DNA of 64,000 nt from Amycolatopsis sp. 2-15 (GCF_030285625.1 NZ_CP127294.1:2118001-2182000), one strand, 5' to 3'. Positions 33,168 through 41,906 are shown, counted from the first letter of the stretch. The notes: generated by a model from the letters alone, not told the origin. A program made the numbers and translations.

Positions 33168-35681
33168 ATGCGTCGACCGTTCATGCAAAGGGGACTCAGG
33201 GTGACCATATCCGGTCGAAGAAAGAGCGTGCTGACCGCCGCTGCCGTCGCGGGCTTGGTGGTGAGCGGCGCTCCCGCCGCACTCGCCGCACCCAGCGCGG
33301 ACGCGGTCATCTCGGAGGTCTACGGCGGTGGGGGCAACGTCGGCGCCACGCTCACCAACGACTTCGTGGAGCTCGCGAACCACGGCGGCGCGCCGCTCGC
33401 GCTCGACGGCTTCAGCGTGCAGTACCTGCCGGCCACGGCCAGCGCGTCGAGCACGTGGCAGGTCACGAAGCTCGCCGGCTCGGTCGCCGCGGGCGGCCGC
33501 TACCTCGTCCAGGAGTCGAAGGGCACCGGCGGGACCACCGCGCTGCCCACCCCGGACGCGACCGGGACCATCGCGATGTCCGGTACCGCCGGCACGATCG
33601 CCCTCGTCAGCGGCGCCACCGCGCTGACCTGCAAGACCGCCGCCGACTGCGCAGCCGACCCGCAGGTCAAGGACCTCGTCGGCTTCGGTGACGCCGTGGT
33701 CCGCGAGGGCACGCCGACCGCCGCGCTCTCGAACGCGACCTCGGCCGCGCGCGCCGCGTCGCTGGCCGACACGGACAACAACAGCGCCGACTTCACCGTC
33801 GGCGACCCGACGCCCACCAACTCCAAGGGTGAGACGTCCGGCGGTGGCGACACCGGTCCGGTCGACCCGGGCACCCCCGCGAAGATCCACGACATCCAGG
33901 GCACCACGCGGATCTCGCCGTTCAAGGACAAGAAGGTCAGCGACGTCACGGGCATCGTGACGGCCGCGCGCACCTTCGGTTCCTCGCGCGGTTTCTGGCT
34001 CACCGACCCGAACCCCGACAGCGACCCGCGCACCAGCGAGGGCCTGTTCGTGTTCACCGGTTCGACCACGCCCGCCGTGGCCGTCGGCGACGCGGTGACC
34101 GCGGCCGGCACGGTGAAGGAGTTCTACCCGGACGCCCCTGCGACGTCGACCTACCAGTCGCTCACCGAGCTGTCCAGTGCACAGTGGACGGTCGGCACGC
34201 ACGAGAACGCGTTGCCCGCGCCCACGAAGATCACGCCCGACCAGATCCCGGACGTGCTCGCGCCCAACGCCGGCGGCAGTATCGAGGCCCTGCCGCTGGA
34301 GCCGGCGAAGTACTCGCTGGACTTCTGGGAGTCGCACGAGAGCGAGATCGTCAGCATCTCCGACGCCCGCGTGGTCGGCCCGAGCAACGACTTCGACGAG
34401 CTCTACGTGACCACGAAGCCGCAGCAGAACCCCACGCAGCGCGGCGGCACGGTCTACCTGGGCTACGACAAGATCAACACCGGCGTGCTGAAGGTCCAGT
34501 CGATCATCCCGTTCGACCAGCAGCCGTTCCCGAAGGTCAACACCGGTGACGTGCTGACCGGGACCACCTCCGGCCCGGTGGAGTACAGCAGCTTCGGCGG
34601 CTACACGCTCTTCGCGTCTCAGCTCGGTGCGACGAAGGACAACCACCTGCAGAAGGAGGTCACGGCGCGCCAGCGGCCGGGGCAGCTCGCGGTGGCGACG
34701 TACAACGTCGAGAACCTCGCGCCGTCCGACCCGGACACGAAGTTCGCGCAGCTCGCGCACGGCATCGTCGACAACCTGGCCGCGCCGGACGTCGTGACCC
34801 TGGAGGAGATCCAGGACAACGACGGCGCCACCAACGACGGTGTGGTCGCCGCCGATGTGACGCTCAAGAAGTTCACCGACGCGATCGTCGCGGCGGGCGG
34901 CCCGCACTACCAGTGGCGCGAGATCGACCCGACCAACGACGAGGACGGCGGCGAGCCGGGCGGCAACATCCGCGTGGGCTTCCTGTTCAACCCGGCGCGA
35001 GTGTCCTTCGTGGACCGTCCGGGTGGCAGCGCGCTGTCCTCGGTGGGCGTGACCAAGGACCACGGCAAGGTGCACCTGACGCAGTCCCCGGGCCGCGTCG
35101 ACCCGACGAACGACGCGTGGACCGACAGCCGCAAGCCGCTGGCCGGCGAGTTCGTCTTCCAGGGCCGCACGGTGTTCGTGATCGCCAACCACTTCAACTC
35201 CAAGGGCGGCGACCAGCCGACGCACGGCCGGTTCCAGCCGCCGGTGCGCAGTTCTGAGGTGCAGCGCCAGACGCAGGCGACGGTGCTGAAGGGCTTCGTC
35301 TCGCAGCTGCTTTCGGCCGACCGCAACGCCAACGTGGTGGTGGCCGGTGACCTCAACGACTACCAGTTCTCGCCCGCGTTGGCCCAGCTGACGTCCGGCG
35401 GCTTGAAGGACCTCATCGCGACGCTGCCCGCCGCCGAGCGGTACAGCTACGTGTTCGAGGGCCAGTCGCAGGTGCTGGACCACATCCTGGCTTCCGGTGC
35501 GCTGCGCGGCGTGGACTACGACGTGGTCCATATCAACGCCGAGTTCGCCGACCAGGCCAGCGACCACGACCCGCAGATCGTGCGGTTCCGGCCGTCGACG
35601 GGGAACAAGCTGCAGGACCTGGCTTACGACCTGCTGGACTACCTGGACCAGCTGCTTTGGCGCACTGCTCCGCGTAAGTAG
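33168..35681 (+). CDS. ExeM/NucH-type secreted endonuclease
   Basis: 837 aa. A Sec signal peptide (SVLTAAAVAGLVVSGAPAAL, ending near residue 41) precedes a lamin-tail domain (~45-190: DAVISEVYGGGGNVGATLTN, FVELANHG), then an OB-fold region (~245-460: IHDIQGTTRISPF), then an endonuclease/exonuclease/phosphatase domain (~510-820: VATYNVENLAPSD, VVTLEEIQDN, VFVIANHFNSKGGDQ, VAGDLNDYQ, YVFEGQSQVLDHIL, ASDHDPQIV). Degrades extracellular DNA for nutrient recovery or biofilm dispersal. Start may be ATG 33168, ATG 33183 or GTG 33201. Confidence 0.9.
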   Translation: MRRPFMQRGLRVTISGRRKSVLTAAAVAGLVVSGAPAALAAPSADAVISEVYGGGGNVGATLTNDFVELANHGGAPLALDGFSVQYLPATASASSTWQVTKLAGSVAAGGRYLVQESKGTGGTTALPTPDATGTIAMSGTAGTIALVSGATALTCKTAADCAADPQVKDLVGFGDAVVREGTPTAALSNATSAARAASLADTDNNSADFTVGDPTPTNSKGETSGGGDTGPVDPGTPAKIHDIQGTTRISPFKDKKVSDVTGIVTAARTFGSSRGFWLTDPNPDSDPRTSEGLFVFTGSTTPAVAVGDAVTAAGTVKEFYPDAPATSTYQSLTELSSAQWTVGTHENALPAPTKITPDQIPDVLAPNAGGSIEALPLEPAKYSLDFWESHESEIVSISDARVVGPSNDFDELYVTTKPQQNPTQRGGTVYLGYDKINTGVLKVQSIIPFDQQPFPKVNTGDVLTGTTSGPVEYSSFGGYTLFASQLGATKDNHLQKEVTARQRPGQLAVATYNVENLAPSDPDTKFAQLAHGIVDNLAAPDVVTLEEIQDNDGATNDGVVAADVTLKKFTDAIVAAGGPHYQWREIDPTNDEDGGEPGGNIRVGFLFNPARVSFVDRPGGSALSSVGVTKDHGKVHLTQSPGRVDPTNDAWTDSRKPLAGEFVFQGRTVFVIANHFNSKGGDQPTHGRFQPPVRSSEVQRQTQATVLKGFVSQLLSADRNANVVVAGDLNDYQFSPALAQLTSGGLKDLIATLPAAERYSYVFEGQSQVLDHILASGALRGVDYDVVHINAEFADQASDHDPQIVRFRPSTGNKLQDLAYDLLDYLDQLLWRTAPRK

Positions 35682-35694
35682 TTCTTGATCGGCA

Positions 35695-35731
35695 CCGAAG
35701 GCCACCATTCTCCGCGAATGGTGGCCTTCGG
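35695..35731 (+). terminator. strong hairpin after the nuclease gene
   Basis: A perfect 16-bp stem: CCGAAGGCCACCATTC (35695-35710) and GAATGGTGGCCTTCGG (35716-35731), loop of five. The longest perfect stem in the window. Confidence 0.85.
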
Positions 35732-35821
35732 TGTGTTCGGGGCGGCTAGAATCGGCCCCTCGCAAGCGAACGGGGGCGCAGCGGTGGCGGACGAGGGCGA
35801 GGCCAAGAAGACGGGCTGGGG

Positions 35822-36364
35822 ATGCTCGGGCACCAGTGGATCACCGCGATCGCGGCGCTGGTCACGGCGTTGACCGGGGCCGGGTTCTTCGTCGGGAGGG
35901 CGAGCGTGCCGAGCACGCCCGCGCAGCCGGCGCCGGCAACGGTCACCGTGACGGCGGCCGCGCCGGGGGACACGCCGGTGTCGGGCGGGCGGGTGCAGCC
36001 GACGAGTCAGCCACCGGCCGGCCAGGTGCCCGGGTCGTACTTCACGGGGCCGGTCACGTTCGGGAGCATCAACCTCGACCTCAACCCGCCTGCCGAGGGG
36101 GACTAAAACGACATCGCGGACCACTTCGGCTCCGACCTGTTCACCGCCGGCGAGAGCCGGATGCGGATCTGGGTCGACAACGGCGTCCCCGGCCGCGACG
36201 ACTGCAGCCGGCTGGTCGCGGCCGACGGCACGAACCAGCTCGACTCGCTGCACGCCGGCAGCATCGTCTGTGGGATCACGCCGAAGGGCCGCCCGTTCCG
36301 GTTGACGGTGAAGGTGTCGGCGGCCTCGGACCTGGTGACCGACGCAGTGGTCTGGAACGCGTAG
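35822..36364 (+). pseudogene. membrane-anchored/secreted protein interrupted by an in-frame stop
   Basis: MLGHQWITAIAALVTALTGA begins with one hydrophobic helix, followed by a Thr/Pro/Ala-rich linker. The domain YFTGPVTFGSINLDLNPPAE runs into TAA (36104-36106), then continues in the same frame with NDIADHFGSDLFTAGESRMR, IWVDNGVPGRDDCSRLVAAD and ends DAVVWNA at 36364. The downstream part is fully protein-like with two cysteines. A TCA or TAC to TAA change would explain it. A GTG at 35784 could give a short cytosolic lead (VADEGEAKKTGW) if one more G is added at 35818-35821. Function unknown. Confidence 0.68.
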
Positions 36365-36476
36365 CCGATCGGCGCGTTACTCGTAGCCGAAAGGTGTACG
36401 TGGTGATCAGTCCGTCGAGTGTTGTCCGGGCTGGTGCGCGATTCGTACGTTTGGACCAACCGATGAGGAGGTCCGA

Positions 36477-37586
36477 ATGCGCAGGATGTTGACCGTGGCC
36501 GCGGCGGTTTTGATGGCCGGCACGGTGGTGGCGGCGCCCGCCATGGCGGTGTCCGGTGGGGAGCCCACACCCGATGGCGCGGCGCCGTGGATGGTGACGG
36601 TCGGGTTCAAGGGTGACGAGCCTCTGGTGCAGCGGGAAAGTTGCGGTGGGGCGCTGATCGCGCCGGATCGGGTGGCGACGGCGGCGCACTGCCTCGACCA
36701 CGTGGACCCGACGCATTTCGAGGTGCATCTCGGGGGTGGGACGCTGTCGACGGATCCCGGGTGGATCGTGCCGATCGAGGGGTGGTCGATCAACCCGGGG
36801 TTTCGGCTGATCCCGTCGCCGCAGGCGCCGGAGGACTACTCGAAGGCCAGCGCGGCCGACGATGTCGCGGTGATCAAGCTGGCGCATCCGGTGTTCGGCA
36901 TTCCGACGTTGCCGGTGGCCACCAGGGCGCCGAAGCCGGGATCCACTGTGGACGTATACGGGCACGGGCTCACCAGAACTCCGGACCCGAAGGATCCGTT
37001 GCCCGCATTGGGTGACCAGCTCGCGCACGCGCAGCTCGAGGTCATCGACGACCAGGCGTGCGGACAGTCGTTCGGGAGCCAGGACGTGATCGACGGGCCG
37101 TCGGTGCTGTGCACGCAGGCCGCGGCCACCGTCTGTCCCGGCGACAGCGGCGGGCCGCTGGTCCAGGACGGCCGGCTCGTCGGCGTCGTCAGCTTCGCCG
37201 GTGAGGTCGCCGGTAAGCAGTGTGGTGAGCCGACCGCCAACGGGTTCGCCGACGCGGCCGCGTTGCGTTCCTTCCTGACACAGCCGAGGCCGCCGCTGGC
37301 GCCGATGACCCGGAACGAGCCCACGATCACCGGCACCAAAGCCGCAGGCAACACACTCACCTGCGATGCTCCGAAGTGGACGAGCGGAAAACCGGCCAAG
37401 GTGGACTACGCCTGGTACTCCAACCGGGTCGACCCCGCCAACGGCTTCGAGTTCTACGTCCCGGTCGAGGGCGCCACGAACCCCCAGCTCGCCGTCACAC
37501 CGGACCTCGCGGCCCACAAGCTGAACTGCGGCGTCACGGCCAGTACCGCGGGCGGCACCGTCGTGCTCTACACCGACATCATCTGA
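36477..37586 (+). CDS. secreted trypsin-fold serine protease (S1)
   Basis: 369 aa. Signal peptide residues 1-24 (MRRMLTVAAAVLMAGTVVAA). Protease domain ~25-265 with the full triad: His71 (VATAAHCLD), Asp128/129 (ADDVAVIKL), Ser224 (VCPGDSGGPLV). The residue at the trypsin Asp189 position is Thr, so classic Arg/Lys specificity is not expected. Residues ~275-369 form an Ig-like tail (PTITGTKAAGNTLTCDAPKW, LNCGVTAS). The pro-peptide is very short or absent. Exported; role in extracellular proteolysis. Confidence 0.9.
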   Translation: MRRMLTVAAAVLMAGTVVAAPAMAVSGGEPTPDGAAPWMVTVGFKGDEPLVQRESCGGALIAPDRVATAAHCLDHVDPTHFEVHLGGGTLSTDPGWIVPIEGWSINPGFRLIPSPQAPEDYSKASAADDVAVIKLAHPVFGIPTLPVATRAPKPGSTVDVYGHGLTRTPDPKDPLPALGDQLAHAQLEVIDDQACGQSFGSQDVIDGPSVLCTQAAATVCPGDSGGPLVQDGRLVGVVSFAGEVAGKQCGEPTANGFADAAALRSFLTQPRPPLAPMTRNEPTITGTKAAGNTLTCDAPKWTSGKPAKVDYAWYSNRVDPANGFEFYVPVEGATNPQLAVTPDLAAHKLNCGVTASTAGGTVVLYTDII

Positions 37587-37590
37587 CGCG

Positions 37591-37959
37591 TCAGCGTTTC
37601 GCTCGCCACCCCAGCGCCAGCACCGCCTGCACCAGTTCCTGGTACGACGGCTTCACTTCCTCGAGATAGCGGTCCAGATACTGCGGCCGCGCCGTCGACA
37701 CCGGCTGCGGGTCGTCGGGCGGCTCGAGGAACGTGAGCCGGGCGACGTTGTGCAGGGCCATCTTCCACCAGCGGGAGGCGCGTTCCGCCGCCTTCTCCTC
37801 GCGTTCCTTCGCGGCGGAGACGGCGGCGTGCGCGTCGGCGAGCTGGTGGTCGATCTCGTCGGCGCGGGCGAGCTCCCAGGCGCGCAGGTTGTCGGCGGAG
37901 CCGCGGGCCAGGCCGACGATCTCTTTGTAGCGCATGGCCGCGCTGGCGTCGTCCGTCAC
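37591..37959 (-). CDS. small charged helical protein, last gene of the FtsK/EccC-like operon
   Basis: 122 aa. VTDDASAAMRYKEIVGLARG, then a long charged helix (ADAHAAVSAAKEREEKAAER) of coiled-coil type, then WWKMALHNVARLTFLEPPDD and a C-terminal helix ending LGWRAKR. No signal or membrane segment. GTG 37959 lies in the stop of the ATPase gene (GTGA overlap), with GGAG upstream. Family not recognised. Coupling to the ATPase suggests it is a component or adaptor of that machine. Confidence 0.75.
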   Translation of the reverse strand: MTDDASAAMRYKEIVGLARGSADNLRAWELARADEIDHQLADAHAAVSAAKEREEKAAERASRWWKMALHNVARLTFLEPPDDPQPVSTARPQYLDRYLEEVKPSYQELVQAVLALGWRAKR

Positions 37960-40697
37960 GCCGGATCTCCAGTCTGCTCGGGTCGCTGGAAGGGGATGAT
38001 CACTTCGGGGGCGCCGTGCGTGGTGCGGTCGAAGAACAACGCACGGCCCTGGCGTGGTGACCAGTGCACGACCTGGCCGGCGGCGAACGGCGAAAGCTCG
38101 TTGCCCTGCACGTCGAGCGCCGCCCAGGTGCCGATGTCGTCGGTGCCGCCGAAGCCGAGCGTGTCCTTGAGGCGCGCGATGCTGCGCCACCAGCCGATGG
38201 TGTGCACGCCGTGGCCCGGGCCGGTCTTGAGCACCGTGCGCAGGTGGTCGAGGCCGCTCTTGAGCTGGCCGGGGGCCTTGGTCTCCAGCGCGGGCAACGC
38301 GGCGTCCACTCCGTACAGCAGCAGGATCCGCGAGGGACCGCCGAGCTCCCCTTCGACGATCGAGGTGAGCAAAGCCGTCAGGTCGTCGATCAGATCCGCG
38401 ATGTGGCCCTCGGCGCGCAGCCGATCCGTCAGCTCCAGCACGGCCGGTGCGCACGCCTCGATCGGGCAGTGCAGCACGAACTCGACCTCGCCGATGTCGT
38501 ATTGCCGCGCCAGCGACCGTGCGGCGGAGTCCATGATGGACAGTGCCTCGGCCGACGCGCCGCCCAGCACCGCGACGTTACGGCCCGGCGCGCGGGGCAG
38601 CTCCACGCCTTGTGCGGCCTCCGTCACGTCGATCGACTGGCCCAGCAGCGCGCGCGGGCGTGAGGTGGGCTTGAGTTCCGTGTACGCCGGGAACTGTTCC
38701 AGCACCGGCGAATGCGCGCCGTCGAACAGACGGGGGCGCGGGAAGCGTCCGGAGTAGAGCTCCCACAGCTTGTGCTGCAGCTCGACGAACACGTTGCGGC
38801 TGCTCGCGTCCGGGATGTGCGCGAGCAGGTTTCCGTGCGCCACACCGGAATCGTGGTTGATCACGGCGTGCCACTTCGGCGCGGACACCGCCGCGTTGTT
38901 CGTTTCCGCCAGCACGCGCCGAGCCTTCGGCATGGCGATGCGCAGCGTGCACTGCTCGAACACCGCCGGCTTGCCCCAGAACGCCTCGATGCCCGCGACG
39001 TCCTGGCTCGCCAGCACGAGGTGGATGCCCTGCGAACGCCCGCGCCGCGCGATGTCCTCCAGTAGCTGCGTGGCCGTGGCCGTCACCTGGTCACGGCCGG
39101 CGAACAGGTACTGGAACTCGTCGATCACGGCGACGATCCGCGGCCAGTGCCCGCCCGGGTCCTGCTCGCGCAGGTCGGCCAGGTTCGTGACCTCGTGCTC
39201 CTTGGCCGCGGCCGAGCGACGGCGCAGCTCGTCGGCGAGGAACCGCAGCAGCGCCAGGCCGAACTCGCGGTCGGTGTTCACGTTGACACCCACGAGCTTC
39301 GCGTGCGGCAGCCAGCTCGCGTCCTTGCGACCCGGCGCGAGACCGGCGAACGACACGCCTTCCTTGAAGTCCAGCAGGTACAGCGCCAGTTCATCCGGCG
39401 AGTAGCGCGCGGCGAGGCTGCCCAGCAGCGCGTAGAGGAAGTTCGTCTTTCCGGACCCGCTCGGGCCGCCGATCAGCGCGTGGGGACTCGCGTCGCCGAT
39501 CACGACCTCGACGGCCTCGCCCTCGTAGAACCCGACGGGCGCGCGCAGCTCCCGCGCCGAGTTCTCCTGGCCGAACTCCGTGGGCAGCAGGTCGGCGAAC
39601 GACCGCGGCCCGCCCTGCTTGGCGATCAACGCTTCCGCGATCCGCCCGGCCGCGCGGATGACCTGCCCGGACGGCAGCGGCGGATCGAGGTCGACGACGA
39701 GGTCGGTGCCCGTCATGCTGCTGATCGCGCGCCGCTCGTCGAGCAGGCTCAGCGATTCGATCGACGCGCTCACGGCCGTGGGCACGTCGATGAGGATCAG
39801 GCAGATGCCTGCGGCGAGCGCGCCGCTGGCCACGCGCTTGAGGTCGCGCGCGAGCTCGGGTTCCAGCGTTTCGCCGTTGCCGTAGAGCACCGCGATCCGG
39901 TACGGCTCCACGCGCTGGTTGCCGGCGCGCCGCAGCTCCCGCAACGACGTGTGCCCGGCCTGCATGCCGGTGGCGTGGATGCGGCGGATGTGGCCGGCCA
40001 GCTCGTCGAGGAGGTCTTCCAGCCGCGTCGGGTCGTACAGCGACAGCGCGCTGGTGCGGCTGATCGGGTAGAGGTCGGGCAGGATCGCGGTGAGCTGCCC
40101 GATGTCCCACAGGTGGATCTTCACGGCGCCGGGCTCGAACGTCGAGAGCACCCGCATCAGCAGGTTCTGCACGATCCCGTCGATCACCGGACGCGTTTTG
40201 GGCGCCGAGGTGATCTGCAGGTGCGACTCGTCGAGCAGGGGCACGGCGACGTCGAACGTCCGCGAGATGTCGCGGCCGGCCGCCGTCGCCGAGCCCACGC
40301 GCCACAACCCCGGCGCGGTGATACCGGGGTTCGTCCCCACCCGGCCGAGCCATTCGCTCGGCGGCCGTCCCGCGGGACCCGGAGCGTTGGCCGCCACCAG
40401 GTCCCGCAGGGCGCCCGGCCCCGAGCTCCAGTCGGTGTAGAACGCGTTGCGCACGCCGCCGAGCGAAGCGAAAACCTCGTGCGCGGCCGGGTGCCGCGCC
40501 CATTCGGTCTGCTGCTCGGCATTGGCGTGGTTCATGCCGACCCGCACGATTTCCTGTTCGAGAGCGAGCCGCGCCACGTCGGCCTCCGCGGCCTCGCGGG
40601 CGCCGGCGGCGGCACCGAGCACGAGCCCGATCTGGTGCCGGACCCGGTCCAGCGCCGTCTGAACGCGGTTGCGCTGCTCGGCGGATTTACTGGCCAT
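37956..40697 (-). CDS. soluble FtsK/EccC-like triple-domain ATPase
   Basis: 913 aa, no transmembrane segment. The N-terminal ~70 residues are helical and charged. Three RecA-like units follow. The first (~150-350) has a degenerate P-loop position (LQITSAPKTR). The second (~380-625) is intact: Walker A GGPSGSGKTN (410-419), Walker B IVAVIDEFQYLF (~521-532), and DIARRGRSQGIHLVLASQD. The third (~700-900) has GRNVAVLGGASAEALSIM in place of a P-loop. This layout echoes EccC of type VII secretion, but without its membrane anchor and with only the middle site intact. Two small helical genes precede it by 30 and ~280 bp. Its likely work is pumping or remodelling a protein or DNA substrate; which one is not known. 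Confidence 0.85.
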   Translation of the reverse strand: MASKSAEQRNRVQTALDRVRHQIGLVLGAAAGAREAAEADVARLALEQEIVRVGMNHANAEQQTEWARHPAAHEVFASLGGVRNAFYTDWSSGPGALRDLVAANAPGPAGRPPSEWLGRVGTNPGITAPGLWRVGSATAAGRDISRTFDVAVPLLDESHLQITSAPKTRPVIDGIVQNLLMRVLSTFEPGAVKIHLWDIGQLTAILPDLYPISRTSALSLYDPTRLEDLLDELAGHIRRIHATGMQAGHTSLRELRRAGNQRVEPYRIAVLYGNGETLEPELARDLKRVASGALAAGICLILIDVPTAVSASIESLSLLDERRAISSMTGTDLVVDLDPPLPSGQVIRAAGRIAEALIAKQGGPRSFADLLPTEFGQENSARELRAPVGFYEGEAVEVVIGDASPHALIGGPSGSGKTNFLYALLGSLAARYSPDELALYLLDFKEGVSFAGLAPGRKDASWLPHAKLVGVNVNTDREFGLALLRFLADELRRRSAAAKEHEVTNLADLREQDPGGHWPRIVAVIDEFQYLFAGRDQVTATATQLLEDIARRGRSQGIHLVLASQDVAGIEAFWGKPAVFEQCTLRIAMPKARRVLAETNNAAVSAPKWHAVINHDSGVAHGNLLAHIPDASSRNVFVELQHKLWELYSGRFPRPRLFDGAHSPVLEQFPAYTELKPTSRPRALLGQSIDVTEAAQGVELPRAPGRNVAVLGGASAEALSIMDSAARSLARQYDIGEVEFVLHCPIEACAPAVLELTDRLRAEGHIADLIDDLTALLTSIVEGELGGPSRILLLYGVDAALPALETKAPGQLKSGLDHLRTVLKTGPGHGVHTIGWWRSIARLKDTLGFGGTDDIGTWAALDVQGNELSPFAAGQVVHWSPRQGRALFFDRTTHGAPEVIIPFQRPEQTGDPA

Positions 40698-40726
40698 CGG
40701 TGTCGCTCATACTGTGCCGTTCGTCC

Positions 40727-40975
40727 CTACAGGCGTGACTGGTATCCGCTCACCAGGTCGTCGGCGGCGGCTAGGCGGGTGAGGAGGTGGTCGAGTCCCT
40801 CGTCGGCCTGGTCCAGTTGCGTCGGCAGCCAAGGATCGGCTTTCGCCTGTGCATCGACGAGCGCTCTGCGGGCGTCCCCGAGCAGGGACTTGGCCCGCTC
40901 GGCGTGGGCACGCCCGTCGGTGAGCCCCGTCATCGCGGCGGTGAGCAACTGGTGGATCTCGGCGAGTCCCGACAT
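40727..40975 (-). CDS. small helical protein 2 of the FtsK/EccC-like operon
   Basis: 82 aa: MSGLAEIHQLLTAAMTGLTD, AERAKSLLGDARRALVDAQA, LDQADEGLDHLLTRLAAADD, ending LVSGYQSRL. Two helices with a Pro/Trp-bearing turn (KADPWLPTQ). It is a paralog of the neighbouring 86-aa protein: both start M-[PS]-G-x-x-EI and end Y-x-[AS]-RL. It is 4 bp from that gene and 29 bp before the ATPase. No WXG motif. A candidate substrate or subunit of the ATPase. Confidence 0.8.
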   Translation of the reverse strand: MSGLAEIHQLLTAAMTGLTDGRAHAERAKSLLGDARRALVDAQAKADPWLPTQLDQADEGLDHLLTRLAAADDLVSGYQSRL

Positions 40976-40979
40976 CAGG

Positions 40980-41240
40980 TTACAACCGGGCCGAGTAGGA
41001 GTCGGCCGACGAAATACTGGCCTGGATGGTGCTTTGCATCCCGGTGATTCCGTTCAGCGCTTCGGCCAGCAGACCGTGGGCCTGGTTGACCTCGTGCTGA
41101 CTGCTGCCCTGCGTCGCCTGGGAAAGCGACAACTGGGCTTCTTCGAGAGATTGCGCTGCCTGCTGCAGGGCGGCGATGCTCGCGGACGCCTTCTCGTTCG
41201 CGAGCGCGATGCCAGCGCGGATCTCTTCCACTCCGGGCAT
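40980..41240 (-). CDS. small helical protein 1 of the FtsK/EccC-like operon
   Basis: 86 aa: MPGVEEIRAGIALANEKASA, ALQQAAQSLEEAQLSLSQAT, QAHGLLAEALNGITGMQSTI, ending SSADSYSARL. It forms two amphipathic helices with a polar turn (QGSSQHEV) in place of WXG. First gene of the operon; its size resembles ESX proteins, but sequence family is unclear. The conserved C-terminal Y-x-[AS]-R-L shared with its paralog could be a recognition tag for the ATPase (inference). Confidence 0.8.
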   Translation of the reverse strand: MPGVEEIRAGIALANEKASASIAALQQAAQSLEEAQLSLSQATQGSSQHEVNQAHGLLAEALNGITGMQSTIQASISSADSYSARL

Positions 41241-41772
41241 GGGGGCGGACTCCTCGGTGCGTCGGGGCTGGAACGACCACGTACAAACTTAGCGTGATCA
41301 GGTGTCTTCGGTAAGTGAGGAACTGGGGGAGAATCGACAAGGCCCCGGACGTGGGTGACGTCCGGGGCCTCGCGGGCAGCGGTTGGTGACGGGACCCCCG
41401 AACCGAGTTCCAGCCATGGTGACCTGCGGTTTTCGAGGCTCGCGCGTGAGTGGCCGCGCCCAGGTCAAGCCGGTATTCGTGACACCGATGAACCTCTCCG
41501 AACTTCTACGATCGAGTCTGCGCAGGAGCGTAGCGGGTGCGGTCGGGGTGGGTTTCGGAGGTCCTCGGCTAGTCCCTGGCCTGCGCGGGTGCCGATCAGC
41601 AACGCTTCGGCAACGGCTTCCGGTCGCGGTGCGCACGGGAGAAATCGGGCAGCTAGAAGGAAATTCGCGTTTCCGGAAGCGGTGCGGTGCTTGATCCACT
41701 TCGCGCGCCGGCCGCGCGGCGGGAATCGTGACTGCGCAACAAGAGTGCGCAATGACAGGTCCGTACAACGCG
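41241..41772. other. non-coding stretch upstream of the FtsK/EccC-like operon
   Basis: About 530 bases between the operon start (41240) and tRNA-Ser(GGA) terminator. Short open frames exist but none has a credible start or protein-like sequence. It holds a perfect 12-bp hairpin at 41341-41369. The operon promoter should lie near 41250-41330, where AACTTAGCGTGATC is the most AT-rich part. I saw no SRP RNA or other known RNA here. Confidence 0.5.
41341..41369. terminator. perfect hairpin upstream of the FtsK/EccC-like operon
   Basis: GGCCCCGGACGT (41341-41352) and ACGTCCGGGGCC (41358-41369), loop of five. It is ~100 bp upstream of the operon, so it could insulate it from tRNA read-through on the minus strand. 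Confidence 0.65.
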
Positions 41773-41812
41773 CGAAACGCCGGGCTGCTCGTGAAAGCTG
41801 CCCGGCGTTTCG
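41773..41812 (-). terminator. terminator of tRNA-Ser(GGA)
   Basis: CGAAACGCCGGGC (41773-41785) and GCCCGGCGTTTCG (41800-41812), 13 bp perfect. It lies 10 bases past the tRNA 3' end on the minus strand and shares its stem core with the terminator after tRNA-Ser(CGA). Confidence 0.82.
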
Positions 41813-41821
41813 ACTGAAGCG

Positions 41822-41906
41822 CGGAGGATACAGGATTCGAACCTGCGAGGGCGTGAACCCAACACGCTTTCCAAGCGTGCGCCTTAGGCCGCTCGGCCAA
41901 TCCTCC
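41822..41906 (-). tRNA. tRNA-Ser (anticodon GGA)
   Basis: 85 nt on the minus strand. Acceptor GGAGGAT (41906-41900) pairs with ATCCTCC (41829-41823), discriminator G at 41822, no encoded CCA. Anticodon stem CACGC/GCGTG holds the loop TTGGAAA, anticodon GGA (reads UCC/UCU). A long variable arm and T-loop GGTTCGAATCC are present. The PP2C gene lies upstream on the same strand. Confidence 0.96.

Noticed and set aside
33117..35765. 882-codon minus-strand frame across the nuclease gene
   Set aside because: Antisense shadow; no domain, no ribosome binding site, Arg/Val-rich low-complexity translation.
37591..41240. Complete type VII (ESX) secretion locus
   Set aside because: No EccB, EccD, EccE, mycosin, EspG or true WXG100 gene is nearby, and the ATPase has no membrane anchor.
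39147..41297. 716-codon plus-strand frame across the EccC/FtsK-like operon
   Set aside because: Antisense to four coupled genes with recognisable motifs; translation is Arg-rich and featureless.
41383..41694. 103-codon plus-strand frame upstream of tRNA-Ser(GGA)
   Set aside because: Weak start, no protein-like pattern, overlaps the upstream region of the ATPase operon.
41373..41770. SRP RNA (ffs) expected near tRNA-Ser/tadA loci in actinobacteria
   Set aside because: The conserved GGAAG-GAAGCAGCC-type apex is absent here and next to tadA.
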